A DNA stretch of 64,000 bases from contig NZ_VTHK01000004.1 in assembly GCF_009765355.1 (NCBI RefSeq), positions 62,001 through 126,000 of the forward strand, written 5' to 3'. Origin of the DNA: Amycolatopsis anabasis. Lineage in GTDB: Bacteria > Actinomycetota > Actinomycetes > Mycobacteriales > Pseudonocardiaceae. Under the pieces are notes generated by a model. That model worked only from the letters and a program-made list of their open reading frames with translations, did no database searches and was not told where the DNA came from. The position numbers and the translations under genes are program-made. Below, piece after piece: positions 1 through 9,966 of this stretch (the first letter of the stretch is position 1; the number at the start of each line of letters is the position of its first letter).

Positions 1-222
1 CTCATCGCCGAGCAGTTCGTCTCCGCCGCGCTGGAGGCGGGGAAACGGGACGGTTCGATCCGGCAGGGCGACCGGGCCGCCCAGGTCCGGGCGATCCTGC
101 TCGTCGCACAGTCCTTTGTGCTCTCACTGCGCCCGGCAACGTCCGATGTGGACGAAGAGAAGCTGCTGTCGGAATTCGAGTACCTGCTGGAAACCGCGCT
201 GACGCCCGGGGACCGGTCGTGA
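1..222 (+). CDS. TetR-family regulator, C-terminal fragment (5' end outside window)
   Basis: The frame is open from base 1 to a TGA at 220-222 and encodes 73 residues of helical sequence (LIAEQFVSAALEAG... ending ETALTPGDRS). Alternating helices and the phrase on hydrophobic AILLVAQSFVLSL resemble the ligand-binding half of TetR proteins; the DNA-binding half lies upstream of the window. Its stop overlaps the GTG start of the glycerol-3-phosphate dehydrogenase gene (GTGA), so the two are probably co-transcribed and the regulator may control that gene. The family call is an inference from the C-terminal part only. Confidence 0.6.
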   Translation, partial: LIAEQFVSAALEAGKRDGSIRQGDRAAQVRAILLVAQSFVLSLRPATSDVDEEKLLSEFEYLLETALTPGDRS

Positions 223-1760
223 TCCCCGGTTCGCTCAACGCGGGCCGCCGGGCTCGCGAACTCGACCAGCTGGCCGCCGGCGAACGGGTCGACCTCGCGG
301 TCGTGGGCGGCGGGGTGACCGGGGCGGGCATCGCGTTGGACGCCGTCGCGCGGGGCCTGTCCGTGGCCCTGATCGAAGCCCACGACCTCGCTTTCGGCAC
401 TTCCCGCTGGTCCAGCAAGATGGTGCACGGCGGCCTGCGCTACCTCGCGAAGGGCGATGTCGCGCTGGCGCACGAAAGCGCGGTCGAGCGCGGGATCCTG
501 ATGACCCGCACCGCGCCGCACCTGACCAGGGCGGCGCCCCAGCTCATCCCGCTCTACCCGGAAACCTCCCGCCCGCGGCAGGCGTTCGTGGCAGCCGGGC
601 TGTACGCGGGTGACGCGTTGCGCCGCGCGGCGGGCACGCCTTCGCACGTCCTGCCCCGCCCGCGCACGATTCCCGCCGCCGAAGCGCTCGCGCTGGCCCC
701 CGGCCTGCGGCGGGCCGGGCTGCGCGGCGCGCTGCTCTCCTTCGACGGCGCGCTCACCGATGACGCGCGCCTGGTGGTGGCCCTGGCCCGGACGGCCGCG
801 GCCCGCGGCGCCCGGATCCTGACCAGGCTCGCGGCCACCGAGGTGCACGCCGACCGGGTGCGCGTCCACGACGAGCTCACCGGCCGATCCGCGGACATCC
901 TGGCTCGGCGGGTGATCAACGCGACCGGGGTGTGGGCGGGCGAACTCGTGCCCTCGGTGCGGTTGCGCCCGTCCCGCGGCTCCCATCTGGTGCTGTCGGC
1001 GGAGACGACCGGGCTGGCCGGTTCCTCGGTGATGGTGCCGGTGCCCGGCGAAAGCAACCGGTTCGTCCTGCTGCTGCCCCAGCCGGACGGGCGGGTCTAC
1101 CTGGGCCTGACCGACGAACCGGCGGGCGGGGAGATCCCGGACGTGCCCGCGGTGTCCCAGTCCGATGTGGACTTCCTGCTGCCGGTCGCCTCGTCCGCGC
1201 TGGCCCGGCCGCTGACCGAACGGGACGTCCTCGGCTCGTTCGCCGGACTGCGCCCGCTCATCGACTCGGGCGCGGACGAGGCCAGCGCGGACCTGTCCCG
1301 CAAGCACGCGGTGCTGACCGCGGCCAACGGCGTGATCACCGTGGTCGGCGGCAAGCTCACCACGTATCGCCGGATGGCCGCGGACGCCGTCGACGCGGCC
1401 GGGCTGGCCGCCGGACCGTCCACCACCGACCGGCTCCCCCTGCTCGGCGCGGCGCCGCGGTCCCGGCTGGCCGCCATCGACGCCCCGGCCCGGCTGGTGG
1501 CGAAGTACGGCACCGAGGCGCCCCGGGTCGCCGCGGCCGGTGAGCTGGACCCGGCCCTGGCCGAACCGCTGTTCCCCGGCTGCGAGATCACCGCGGCGGA
1601 GGTCGTCTGGGCGGTGCGGCACGAGGGCGCGCTGGACGCCGCGGACGTGCTGACCCGCCGCACCCGGCTCGCCCTGGTCCCCGCCGACGCCGCCGCGGCC
1701 GAACCCCGGGTCCGCGACCTGGTCGACCGCGCCCTCCAAGGTGTCGCCGTCTCCCCCTGA
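219..1760 (+). CDS. glpD: FAD-dependent glycerol-3-phosphate dehydrogenase
   Basis: 513 residues, normal for GlpD. It oxidises sn-glycerol 3-phosphate to dihydroxyacetone phosphate at the membrane and passes electrons to quinone. The FAD-binding Rossmann motif GGGVTGAG is at residues 30-37. A second family signature, FGTSRWSSKMVHGGLRYL, lies near residues 64-81, and the C-terminal DAO_C-like region carries VWAVRHEGALDAADVLTRRTR. The GTG start overlaps the TGA of the preceding TetR-like gene (GTGA). No glycerol kinase or facilitator is adjacent in the window. An inverted repeat 18 bp after the stop probably terminates the transcript. Confidence 0.92.
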   Translation: MIPGSLNAGRRARELDQLAAGERVDLAVVGGGVTGAGIALDAVARGLSVALIEAHDLAFGTSRWSSKMVHGGLRYLAKGDVALAHESAVERGILMTRTAPHLTRAAPQLIPLYPETSRPRQAFVAAGLYAGDALRRAAGTPSHVLPRPRTIPAAEALALAPGLRRAGLRGALLSFDGALTDDARLVVALARTAAARGARILTRLAATEVHADRVRVHDELTGRSADILARRVINATGVWAGELVPSVRLRPSRGSHLVLSAETTGLAGSSVMVPVPGESNRFVLLLPQPDGRVYLGLTDEPAGGEIPDVPAVSQSDVDFLLPVASSALARPLTERDVLGSFAGLRPLIDSGADEASADLSRKHAVLTAANGVITVVGGKLTTYRRMAADAVDAAGLAAGPSTTDRLPLLGAAPRSRLAAIDAPARLVAKYGTEAPRVAAAGELDPALAEPLFPGCEITAAEVVWAVRHEGALDAADVLTRRTRLALVPADAAAAEPRVRDLVDRALQGVAVSP

Positions 1761-1777
1761 TCCGGGCTGTCCCGGCC

Positions 1778-1801
1778 GCCGAAAGTGGCAGCGCTTTCGG
1801 C
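1778..1801. terminator. Hairpin after glpD
   Basis: Arms GCCGAAAG (1778-1785) and CTTTCGGC (1794-1801) flank an 8-nt loop just after the glpD stop at 1760. The GAAAG/CTTTC core relates it to the CGAAAGTG palindromes at 20033, 22133 and 34196. There is no U-tract, as is common in actinomycetes. Confidence 0.55.
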
Positions 1802-1820
1802 GAGGGGGCGTTGTATCGAG

Positions 1821-1856
1821 TTGACGAGGCGTTGGGTTTTTGCAACAGTAGGTTGT
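1821..1856 (+). promoter_or_regulatory. Candidate promoter for the HTH/ABC operon
   Basis: TTGACG (1821-1826) is followed after 17 bp by a weak -10 AACAGT (1844-1849), which ends 7 nt before the ATG at 1857. That spacing fits a leaderless transcript. The weak -10 keeps confidence low. Confidence 0.35.
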
Positions 1857-2129
1857 ATGAGTCCGGTCCGGCGTGGCAAAGAGCTGCCCATCTACAACCG
1901 GCTCCAGGTACTCCGGGCCGAGCGGGGCATGAGCCGCGCCGCGCTGGCCGAGGCCGTCGAGGTGAATCCGCAGACGATCGGCGCCCTGGAGCGGGGCGAC
2001 CACTACCCGAGCCTGGACCTGGCCCTGCGCATCTGCGCTGTGTTCGGGCTGCCGGTCGAGGCCGTGTTCAACCGGGAGCCGTTCACGCCGCTGTCCACTC
2101 AGGTCTACCGCAAGGAGGGGGAGAAATGA
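1857..2129 (+). CDS. Short Cro/CI-type (XRE) helix-turn-helix regulator
   Basis: 90 residues, almost entirely one HTH_3 domain: LQVLRAERGMSRAALAEAVE, then VNPQTIGALERGDHYPSLDLA. It resembles the small repressors that sit in front of ABC-2 type export operons in actinobacteria and Firmicutes. I chose the ATG at 1857 (MSPVRRGKEL) because upstream in-frame sequence does not look coding. No Shine-Dalgarno is visible, so the mRNA may be leaderless; TTGACG at 1821-1826 is a fair -35. The stop overlaps the next start (ATGA), making it the first gene of a four-gene operon that it probably autoregulates. Confidence 0.8.
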   Translation: MSPVRRGKELPIYNRLQVLRAERGMSRAALAEAVEVNPQTIGALERGDHYPSLDLALRICAVFGLPVEAVFNREPFTPLSTQVYRKEGEK

Positions 2130-2677
2130 GTCCCGTGCGAAGCTTCCTGGCCACGCGCTGGGACGTTTTCCTCGCCCGGATGGAACGGGCGGAAGCCAAA
2201 CGCGCCCGGATGCTGCCCGGCTGGCGAACCCGTCGACGGCGCCGATCGCTGGTGCTGCTGATGCTCGTCGGGATCGCGCCGATGCTGGTCGCCGCCGCGA
2301 TCATGGCGGAGGAGACCATCTGGATCTTCTTCGCGCTGTGGTTCACCGGATTCATCCTGTGGATGATCGGTTTCGCGTTGCTGCGCATCCTCACCGGCAA
2401 GATGTCCAGCGCGTTCTCCGTGCTGCTCGACGAACGCGAGCGGGAGATGCGGCACCGGGTGACGCACCTGAGTTTCCAGGTGCTCGTGTACCTCATGGCG
2501 TTCGCCATGTTGTACACGCTGGCGATCGCGAACCAGGCCGACGCCGCGTTCCGCGGGGCCCTGATGATGGCCGTGCTGCTCATGCTCGGCTCCTCCGGGC
2601 CGACCATCGTACTGGGCTGGACCTTGCCGGACGACGATCCTTCAGACTTCAGCGAAGAGGGGAATTCTGTTGCCTGA
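2126..2677 (+). CDS. Four-helix membrane protein of the ABC operon, unknown function
   Basis: 183 residues with a basic N-terminus (RTRRRRRS) and four predicted membrane segments: about 37-55, 60-80, 113-132 and 140-160. Between helices 2 and 3 is a charged cytoplasmic stretch, LLDEREREMRHRVTH. It starts with ATG overlapping the previous stop and ends 8 bp inside the next gene. Membrane proteins of this size often sit between a small XRE repressor and a NatAB-like transporter. A sensory or accessory role is an inference from position; I recognise no named family. Confidence 0.75.
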   Translation: MSPVRSFLATRWDVFLARMERAEAKRARMLPGWRTRRRRRSLVLLMLVGIAPMLVAAAIMAEETIWIFFALWFTGFILWMIGFALLRILTGKMSSAFSVLLDEREREMRHRVTHLSFQVLVYLMAFAMLYTLAIANQADAAFRGALMMAVLLMLGSSGPTIVLGWTLPDDDPSDFSEEGNSVA

Positions 2678-3587
2678 CAACACTTTGGAGATCGACGCGA
2701 TCTCCAAGCGCTACGGTGACGTCGTCGCGCTCGACGCCGTCACGTTCGACGTGCGGCCCGGCGAGCTGTTCGGTTTCGTGGGCAGCAACGGCGCCGGGAA
2801 GACCACGACCATGCGGATCGCGCTGGGGGTTCTGGCCGCGGACTCCGGCGAGGTCCGGTTCGACGGCCATCCGATCACGCACGAGACCCGCACGCACATC
2901 GGGTACATGCCCGAGGAACGCGGGCTGTACCCGAAGATGAAGGTGCTCGACCAGCTCGTCTACCTCGCCGAGCTGCACGGGTTGTCCGCGAACCAGGCGC
3001 ACAAGAGCGCGGAGGACTGGATCACCCGGCTCGGCCTCGCCGAGCGCCGGGGCGACCCGGTGGAGAAACTCAGCCTGGGCAACCAGCAACGCGTGCAGCT
3101 CGCCGCCGCGCTGGTGCACGATCCGGCGGTGCTGGTGCTCGACGAACCGTTCTCCGGCCTCGACCCGATCGCGGTCGACGTGATGAGCGAGGTGCTGCGC
3201 GAGAAGGCGGCCACCGGCGTGCCGGTGGTGTTCTCCAGCCACCAGCTCGATCTCGTGGAACGGCTCTGCGACCGGGTCGGCATCATCCGAAGTGGACGGA
3301 TGGTGGCGTGCGGCACGGTGGCCGAGCTGACCGCCGACGCGGGCGTGCAACTGGTCGTCTCGGCGCCGCACGCGCCCGAAGGCTGGGCGCGGAGCCTGCC
3401 CGGGGTGCGGGTGCTGTCCGAGCGACCCGGCAGCACGATCGTCGAACTCGACCCGAGCGCGGACGATCAGGCGGTGCTCGCCGCCGCGCTGTCGACCGGG
3501 CCGGTGAACGAGTTCAGTCGCCGCCGCCCCACCCTGACCGAACTGTTCCGCACCGCGGTCACCGACAAGCCAGGGGGAACCCGATGA
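2670..3587 (+). CDS. ABC transporter ATP-binding protein, NatA-like
   Basis: 305 residues. Walker A is GSNGAGKTT at residues 38-46, the signature LSLGNQQ near 134-140, and Walker B with D-loop VLVLDEPFSGLDP near 154-166. An H-loop (SSHQLDLVERLCD) follows, then a C-terminal extension of about 85 residues typical of drug- or sodium-exporting ABC-2 ATPases. The TTG start (MPDNTLEIDAI) follows GAAGAGGGGAA and overlaps the previous gene by 8 bp. It should energise the permease encoded immediately downstream. The substrate cannot be read from sequence; NatA homology suggests Na+ or a drug. Confidence 0.9.
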   Translation: MPDNTLEIDAISKRYGDVVALDAVTFDVRPGELFGFVGSNGAGKTTTMRIALGVLAADSGEVRFDGHPITHETRTHIGYMPEERGLYPKMKVLDQLVYLAELHGLSANQAHKSAEDWITRLGLAERRGDPVEKLSLGNQQRVQLAAALVHDPAVLVLDEPFSGLDPIAVDVMSEVLREKAATGVPVVFSSHQLDLVERLCDRVGIIRSGRMVACGTVAELTADAGVQLVVSAPHAPEGWARSLPGVRVLSERPGSTIVELDPSADDQAVLAAALSTGPVNEFSRRRPTLTELFRTAVTDKPGGTR

Positions 3588-4792
3588 CCACTCCGCCGAA
3601 CCGGCGCTCGGTGCGCCCCGTCCAGGCCGTCCGCCTGGTCGCGCGCCGTGAGCTGAACACCCGCCTGCGCACCCGGTCGTTCCTGATCGGCACCGCGGTC
3701 ATCCTGGTCGTGCTGATGGGTTACCTGCTCCTGCAGGCGAACCTGTTCGGCCAGGCGAACCGCGCCACGATCGGCCTCGCCGGGCAGACCGCCGCGATCG
3801 CCGACCAGTTGCAGGCCGCCGCCGGGCAGGCCGGCAAGGAAGTGGACATCCGCCCGGTGTCCAATCCGGACGAGGGCCGGAAGCAGGTTGCCGACGGCGA
3901 CCTCGACGCGCTGGTCTCCGGCAACGCCGCCGACCTCCGCGTGCTGGTGAAGTCCGATTTGGACAAACAGATCCGGGCTGTGCTCAACGGAATCTCGCAG
4001 CAGGAGGTCCTGCGCGCCAAGCTGCTGGAAGCCGATCAGGACCCGAACCAGGTGCTGGCCGAGGTCGGCGCCACCCAGGTCAAGGTCAGCGAGCTGGAGC
4101 CGCCCAATCCCGAACGCGGTCAGCGCCTGGCGATCGGCCTGATCACGATCTTCTTGCTCTTCTTCGGCATCCAGACCTACGGCGCCTACGTGGCCCAGGG
4201 CGTGGTCGAGGAGAAGTCCAGCCGGGTGGTGGAAATCCTGCTGTCCACGGTCCGCCCGTGGCAGCTCATGCTGGGCAAGGTGATCGGGCTCGGCCTGGTC
4301 GGCCTGGTGCAGCTGGTGATCATCGCGGCGGCCGGGCTGGCGATGGCCTCGGCCACCGGTGTGCTCACCCTTTCCGGGGTGGCGACGGGCGCGCTGCTGT
4401 GGTCGGTCGTCTGGTACCTGCTGGGTTTCTTCCTCTACGCCACGGTCTACGCGGGCGCGGGCTCGCTGGTGTCGCGGCAGGAGGACACCCAGACCGTGAT
4501 CGCGCCGGTGACGATGACCCTGACGATCGGTTTCATCGTCGGGTTCAACGTGATGCTGCAGAGCCCCGACGGCGCCACGACGAAGGTGCTCTCGCTGATC
4601 CCGCTCTTCTCGCCGATCCTGATGCCCGGCCGGATCGCCGCGGGCACGGCCGCCGACTGGGAGGTCGCGCTCTCCATCGCGCTCACCCTGCTCGCCGTCG
4701 CCGCACTCACCTTCGTCGCGGGCAAGATCTACCAGAACGCGGTCCTGCGCACCGGCAGCCGCATCCGAATCCTCGACGCCCTCCGCGGCTGA
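3584..4792 (+). CDS. ABC-2 type permease, NatB-like
   Basis: 402 residues. A first membrane helix (near residues 27-47) follows a basic RRELNTRLRTRSF motif. A large extracytoplasmic domain of about 140 residues (AIADQLQAAAGQ... NPERGQR) precedes five further helices. The motif VVEEKSSRVVEILLSTVRPWQLMLGK between helices is characteristic of NatB/YhaP-type permeases. The ATG overlaps the stop of the ATPase gene (ATGA), so the two subunits are translationally coupled. The transcript ends at a 55-bp perfect palindrome at 4806. Confidence 0.88.
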   Translation: MTTPPNRRSVRPVQAVRLVARRELNTRLRTRSFLIGTAVILVVLMGYLLLQANLFGQANRATIGLAGQTAAIADQLQAAAGQAGKEVDIRPVSNPDEGRKQVADGDLDALVSGNAADLRVLVKSDLDKQIRAVLNGISQQEVLRAKLLEADQDPNQVLAEVGATQVKVSELEPPNPERGQRLAIGLITIFLLFFGIQTYGAYVAQGVVEEKSSRVVEILLSTVRPWQLMLGKVIGLGLVGLVQLVIIAAAGLAMASATGVLTLSGVATGALLWSVVWYLLGFFLYATVYAGAGSLVSRQEDTQTVIAPVTMTLTIGFIVGFNVMLQSPDGATTKVLSLIPLFSPILMPGRIAAGTAADWEVALSIALTLLAVAALTFVAGKIYQNAVLRTGSRIRILDALRG

Positions 4793-4805
4793 CCAGATCC
4801 CGAGA

Positions 4806-4860
4806 TGTCATGAGGGGACCCCTCCAGACAAATTTTGTCTGGAGGGGTCCCCTCATGACA
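4806..4860. terminator. Perfect 55-bp palindrome, bidirectional terminator (citrate synthase family)
   Basis: Two 27-nt arms (4806-4832 and 4834-4860) are exact inverted copies around a single T at 4833. The outer part contains CATGAGGGGACCCCTCC and the inner part AGACAAA/TTTGTCT. It lies between the converging natB-like gene and gltA, 14 bp from the gltA stop. A second, slightly degenerate copy lies at 28076-28130 next to the other citrate synthase gene. Confidence 0.85.
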
Positions 4861-4874
4861 AAGGCGACTCGAGG

Positions 4875-6188
<1,314 letters not shown>

Positions 6189-6436
6189 GCAAGTCCCTCT
6201 CACGGTCACACGGGGTCGGCGGCGCCTGCACGTTCCGCAGGCCGCCCTTTGTTCACGCGCGACCGCTCATGGGTCTCGCCGCACACCGCCCCGCTGGGGT
6301 ATGAATTCAGCTTTACGTTAGTCGACCAAGGGGTATCCGCGCAGCCGCTGAGTTACCCACAGCTATGGGTTTGGGACCAGGTTCACACACCAGGCGGTGC
6401 CGGTGATCTTCCGCGGCGTCCGGGGTAGCCGGTGGA
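6189..6436. other. Intergenic region upstream of gltA
   Basis: About 250 bp between the gltA start and the end of the PfkB gene, both on the minus strand. Bases near 6300-6330 are AT-richer than the surroundings (GAATTCAGCTTTACGTTAG) and probably hold the gltA promoter. I found no convincing hexamer pair, no hairpin and no small gene. Confidence 0.4.
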
Positions 6437-7372
6437 TCACCCGGGGTAGCTCTCCAGTTCGGCCGCGGTCGGGGGTTCCGCGCCGCTGCGCGAAACTGTG
6501 ATCGCCGCCGCCTTCGCGGCGTATTCGAGCGCCGCGGCCCAGTCCGCCCGATCGAGCGAGGTGAGCTGGCCCACTTCCCGGCTGTGCAACCACGCCAGCA
6601 GCGCGCCCTGCACGGTGTCCCCCGCCCCGATCGTGTCGACCAGCTCGGCGCGCGCGGGCGGTACGCGCACCGGGTCGGCGGACGCGGTGAGCGCCACGAG
6701 TCCCTCGGCGCCCTTGGTCAGCACGACCGCGTCCACCCCGGCGTCGAGCCACGATTTCGCGGCGGTCTCGGCATCCGCGCCCCGGGTGAGCCATTCGGCG
6801 TCGTCGTCGGAGATCTTGAGCAGCCGGACATCCGGCAGCCAGGACTCGAACCGGGCGCGGTAGGCGCGTGGATCGGCGATGAAGTCGGCGCGGATGTTCG
6901 GATCGAGCGCGGTCAGCACCCCCCGCGCGGACTCGCGGCGCAGCACGGCCTCGTAGCTGGTCGCGCACGGCTCCAGCACCATGCCCAGGGAACCCAGGGA
7001 AAGCGCGGAGACCTCGTCCGGCAGGGGGCCGGGATCGGCGACCATCCGGTCCGCGGTGCCCTCGACGTAGAAGGCGTAGTGCGCGGCGCCGCGTTCGTCG
7101 AGGGTGACCACCGCGAGCGTGGTCGGTTCCTCGCCGCGCTGCGCCAGCGAAGTGTCGACTGTGGACTCACGTAACCGCTCGAGCAGCGCCTCACCGAACT
7201 GGTCGGTGGAAAAACGAGACAGAAACCGGACAGGAATTCCCAGCCGCCCCGCGGTCAGCGCGACGTTGTACGGCCCGCCACCCAATCGAGGGAGCAGCGG
7301 CCGCAGCCCGCCGTCCACTGTGGACTCACCCGGAACGAGGTCGACCAGCGCCTCTCCACCCACCACAATCAC
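6437..7372 (-). CDS. PfkB-family carbohydrate kinase (fructokinase/ribokinase type)
   Basis: 311 residues. The N-terminal GGEALVDLVPGE and the GGGPYNVALTAGRLG motif are those of sugar kinases of the fructokinase branch. The C-terminal PfkB signature DTIGAGDTVQGALLAWL contains the catalytic Asp and the anion hole. It probably phosphorylates a ketose or related sugar with ATP in the cytoplasm; the exact sugar is not determined. The GTG start at 7372 overlaps the TGA of the TetR gene upstream (GTGA), so the kinase and regulator are coupled. Confidence 0.85.
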   Translation of the reverse strand: MIVVGGEALVDLVPGESTVDGGLRPLLPRLGGGPYNVALTAGRLGIPVRFLSRFSTDQFGEALLERLRESTVDTSLAQRGEEPTTLAVVTLDERGAAHYAFYVEGTADRMVADPGPLPDEVSALSLGSLGMVLEPCATSYEAVLRRESARGVLTALDPNIRADFIADPRAYRARFESWLPDVRLLKISDDDAEWLTRGADAETAAKSWLDAGVDAVVLTKGAEGLVALTASADPVRVPPARAELVDTIGAGDTVQGALLAWLHSREVGQLTSLDRADWAAALEYAAKAAAITVSRSGAEPPTAAELESYPG

Positions 7373-7995
7373 GGGCGCGATGCTAGCCCGCCGAGGAGCA
7401 GATCGGCCAGGGCGGTGAACGCTTCCGCGTCGCTCACCCCGGTCCGCGAGCCGATCACGCCGGTCTGGATGCCCTCGATGAGCACGCTCGCCATCTCGGA
7501 GATCAGCCCGGCGCGCACGTCCCGGAACACCCCGTCGGCCACGCCCTTGGCGATGAATTCGCGGATCCGGCGCGCGGCCGCCCGGCTGTTCATCTCGTAG
7601 GTGGCCCGGGCGGGGCCGAAGTCCGCGATGTCGGACATGAACGCGGGCGAGGCCCGGTTCAGGAAGTCCGACACCCCGGACAGGTACTCGCCGAGGATCT
7701 TGCGCGCGTCCTCGATGCCTTCGATGCGCGCCTCGATCTGCTCGGCGGCGGTCTTGAAGAAGTGCCCGACCACCTTCACCGCGAGCTGTTCCTTGCTCGG
7801 CGCGAGCGCGTAGAGCGTCGACTTCGAGCAGCGCATGCGCGCGGCGAGCTCGTCGAGGGTGAACTGGGCGAAGCCCTCGGCGAGGAACAGGGCTTCGAGT
7901 TCGGCCAGCAGCGCGCGCTGCCGGGCGGTGGGCTGGCGGCGCCCTTCCGGGGCGCGCAGCGGGACCCGGCGAGCGGGGGCGTCGGCTTCGGCCAT
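7369..7995 (-). CDS. TetR-family regulator, probable controller of the kinase and the acyl-CoA dehydrogenase
   Basis: 208 residues. The N-terminal HTH reads [20 protein letters not shown] near residues 41-60, preceded by an [17 protein letters not shown] helix. The remainder is helical ligand-binding domain. It is divergent from the acyl-CoA dehydrogenase gene, with 109 bp between starts; that gap holds a good inverted repeat at 8065-8086. It is translationally coupled to the downstream PfkB kinase. Autoregulation plus control of the dehydrogenase is the simplest inference. Confidence 0.85.
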   Translation of the reverse strand: MAEADAPARRVPLRAPEGRRQPTARQRALLAELEALFLAEGFAQFTLDELAARMRCSKSTLYALAPSKEQLAVKVVGHFFKTAAEQIEARIEGIEDARKILGEYLSGVSDFLNRASPAFMSDIADFGPARATYEMNSRAAARRIREFIAKGVADGVFRDVRAGLISEMASVLIEGIQTGVIGSRTGVSDAEAFTALADLLLGGLASRP

Positions 7996-8064
7996 TGGTC
8001 CACCGTATGCGTTCGGTTCGACGCGTGACCCGCGCCGCCCGTCTAGGGTACTCTCGAACGGCCC

Positions 8065-8086
8065 ACAGTACTGTTTTCAGTACGGT
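8065..8086. promoter_or_regulatory. Probable TetR operator
   Basis: ACAGTACTG (8065-8073), TTTT (8074-8077), CAGTACGGT (8078-8086). The arms are inverted copies with one mismatch. It lies 18 bp before the acyl-CoA dehydrogenase ATG and 70 bp from the TetR start, an ideal place to block the dehydrogenase promoter. Confidence 0.65.
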
Positions 8087-8104
8087 TTCTTTTCCGGAGG
8101 AATC

Positions 8105-9241
8105 ATGCCGGCGGAACGGCTGCTGCCCACCACCGAAGCGAAGGACCTGCTCGCGCTCGCCACCGAGATCGCCCGCGAGGAGCTCGCGCCACTGGCCGCG
8201 GAGTACGAGGAGGCGGAGCGGTTCCCGCGGGAGCAGTTCCGGCTGCTCGGCAAGTCCGGCCTGCTCGGGCTGCCGTACTCGGAGCGCTGGGGCGGCGGCG
8301 AGGTGCCGTACGAGGTGTACCTGCAGGTGCTGGAGGAGATCGCGGCCGCGTGGATGTCGGTCGGCGTGGGGCTGTCGGTGCACACCATGTCCTGCCACGC
8401 GCTGGCGCACCACGGCACGGACGCCCAGCGCGACCGCTGGCTCCCGGCGATGCTGGAGGGCAACCTGCTCGGCGCGTACGCCCTGTCCGAGAGCCAGGCG
8501 GGCTCGGACGCGGCGGCGCTGGCCACCCGCGCCCGCCGGGACGGCGACCAGTACGTCGTCGACGGCACCAAGGCGTGGATCACGCACGGTGGCCAGGCGG
8601 ACTTCTACACGACCATGGTCCGCACCGGCGAGGACTCCATCTCGTGCCTGCTGGTCGACAGCCAGACCCCGGGCCTGTCCGCCGCCCCGCCGGAACGCAA
8701 GATGGGCCTGACCGGCTCGACCACGTCCCAGATGATCTTCTCCGCGGCCCGGGTGGACGCCGACCGCCTGATCGGCGCGGAGGGCGACGGCCTGCGGATC
8801 GCGCTGTCGTCGCTCAGCTCGGGACGCCTCGGCATCGCCGCGTGCGCGGTCGGCCTGGCCCAGGCCGCCCTGGACGAGGCCGTGGCGTACGCGAAGGAGC
8901 GGACCCAGTTCGGCAAGCCGATCATCGAGTTCCAGGGCTTGGAGTTCCTGCTCGCCGACATGGCCGCGGCCGTCGAGTCGGCGCGGGCCACCTACCTGGA
9001 CGCGGCCCGCCGCCGGGATCGCGGGATGCCGTTCAAACGGCAGGCGTCGATCGCGAAACTGGTGTCCACGGACGCCGCGATGAAGGTGACCACGGACGCC
9101 GTGCAGGTGCTCGGCGGCGCCGGGTACACCCGGGACTTCCCGGTGGAGCGGTACATGCGGGAAGCGAAGGTCCCCCAGATCTTCGAGGGCACCAACCAGA
9201 TCCAACGCCTGGTCATCGCCCGCGAACTCCGCAACGCGTAA
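8105..9241 (+). CDS. Acyl-CoA dehydrogenase
   Basis: 378 residues, standard for the family. It introduces a trans-2 double bond into acyl-CoA using FAD. The N-, middle- and C-domain order is intact. [14 protein letters not shown] is the first family signature, and the C-terminal signature [22 protein letters not shown] is followed by IFEGTNQIQ with the probable catalytic base Glu361. The ATG at 8105 follows a strong GGAGG. The operator-like repeat at 8065 and the divergent TetR suggest induction by an acyl-CoA or related ligand. No electron-transfer flavoprotein or other beta-oxidation gene is adjacent. Confidence 0.93.
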   Translation: MPAERLLPTTEAKDLLALATEIAREELAPLAAEYEEAERFPREQFRLLGKSGLLGLPYSERWGGGEVPYEVYLQVLEEIAAAWMSVGVGLSVHTMSCHALAHHGTDAQRDRWLPAMLEGNLLGAYALSESQAGSDAAALATRARRDGDQYVVDGTKAWITHGGQADFYTTMVRTGEDSISCLLVDSQTPGLSAAPPERKMGLTGSTTSQMIFSAARVDADRLIGAEGDGLRIALSSLSSGRLGIAACAVGLAQAALDEAVAYAKERTQFGKPIIEFQGLEFLLADMAAAVESARATYLDAARRRDRGMPFKRQASIAKLVSTDAAMKVTTDAVQVLGGAGYTRDFPVERYMREAKVPQIFEGTNQIQRLVIARELRNA

Positions 9242-9255
9242 CCCGCGACCTCCAC

Positions 9256-9268
9256 GAACGGGCCGTTC
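9256..9268. terminator. Short palindrome after the acyl-CoA dehydrogenase
   Basis: GAACGG-G-CCGTTC, a perfect 13-bp inverted repeat 14 bp past the stop. A further GAACGG copy follows shortly after. It may be a weak terminator or the remnant of a larger palindromic element. Confidence 0.4.
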
Positions 9269-9363
9269 ATGGCGCTGAACGGCCTGAAGTCGGCATTCGC
9301 GGCATTTCGGTTCGGGGCTCGAGTCGCGATCATGGGAGACTTGCGGCGAAGTGAGGAGATGCT

Positions 9364-9966
9364 ATGACCGCTCTTCCCGAGCACTCACCCGAGCCGCGGT
9401 TCCCAGTGATCGACGAACCACTGACGATCGCAGAGTACCTAGAGCTCGGTGAGCCCAGATCTGGATACACCGAACTGATAGAAGGCAGTCTGTTGATGTC
9501 GCCCAGTCCCAAGCCGCGCCACAACATCGCCTCGGGGCGGCTGTACATACAGCTGACACAACAGGTGCCTGATCACCTTGAACCCATCCAGGACCTGGAC
9601 ATCGACCTTCAACTGAATCCGCCGGATCAACCGGGATTTTCCCGACGACCGGACTTGGTGGTGGTCAATCGCAAGGCCCTCGATCGTGTGGACGCGGACG
9701 GGGACATAATTCGCGCCGACGAGGTACTCGTCGTAGTCGAGATCGTGTCACCTGGCTCGCACCGTATCGACCGGGTGCATAAGCGCGGTGAGTACGCCGA
9801 CGCGGGGATTCCGCATTACTGGATAGTCGACCTCGACAAGCCGGTGTCGCTCGTCGCCTGCCACCTCACCGAGGAGTTCGGCTACCGCGACGCCCCGGAA
9901 GCCACCGGCATGTTCACCGCAACCGATCCGTTCCCGGTCCAGATCGATCTGAACGCGCTTCGCTAG
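9364..9966 (+). CDS. Uma2-family (DUF820) PD-(D/E)XK nuclease-like protein
   Basis: 200 residues. Family marks are TIAEYLELGEP, ELIEGSLLMSPSPKPRHN, RRPDLVVVNR (catalytic Asp of the nuclease fold), VLVVVEIVSPGS (the ExK-like strand, here ending in S) and YADAGIPHYWIVDL. These proteins are abundant in actinobacteria and cyanobacteria, and their substrates are unknown. A ribosome site (GAGGAG) precedes the ATG. Codon use is looser than in neighbours (ATA, CTA, AGA present), which suggests recent acquisition. The stop overlaps the oppositely oriented amidohydrolase stop within a shared CTAG. Confidence 0.88.
   Translation: MTALPEHSPEPRFPVIDEPLTIAEYLELGEPRSGYTELIEGSLLMSPSPKPRHNIASGRLYIQLTQQVPDHLEPIQDLDIDLQLNPPDQPGFSRRPDLVVVNRKALDRVDADGDIIRADEVLVVVEIVSPGSHRIDRVHKRGEYADAGIPHYWIVDLDKPVSLVACHLTEEFGYRDAPEATGMFTATDPFPVQIDLNALR

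Noticed and set aside
6437-9205. Minus-strand 922-residue frame
   Set aside because: Only its last 311 residues (the PfkB kinase) are real; the front is antisense to the acyl-CoA dehydrogenase and TetR genes.
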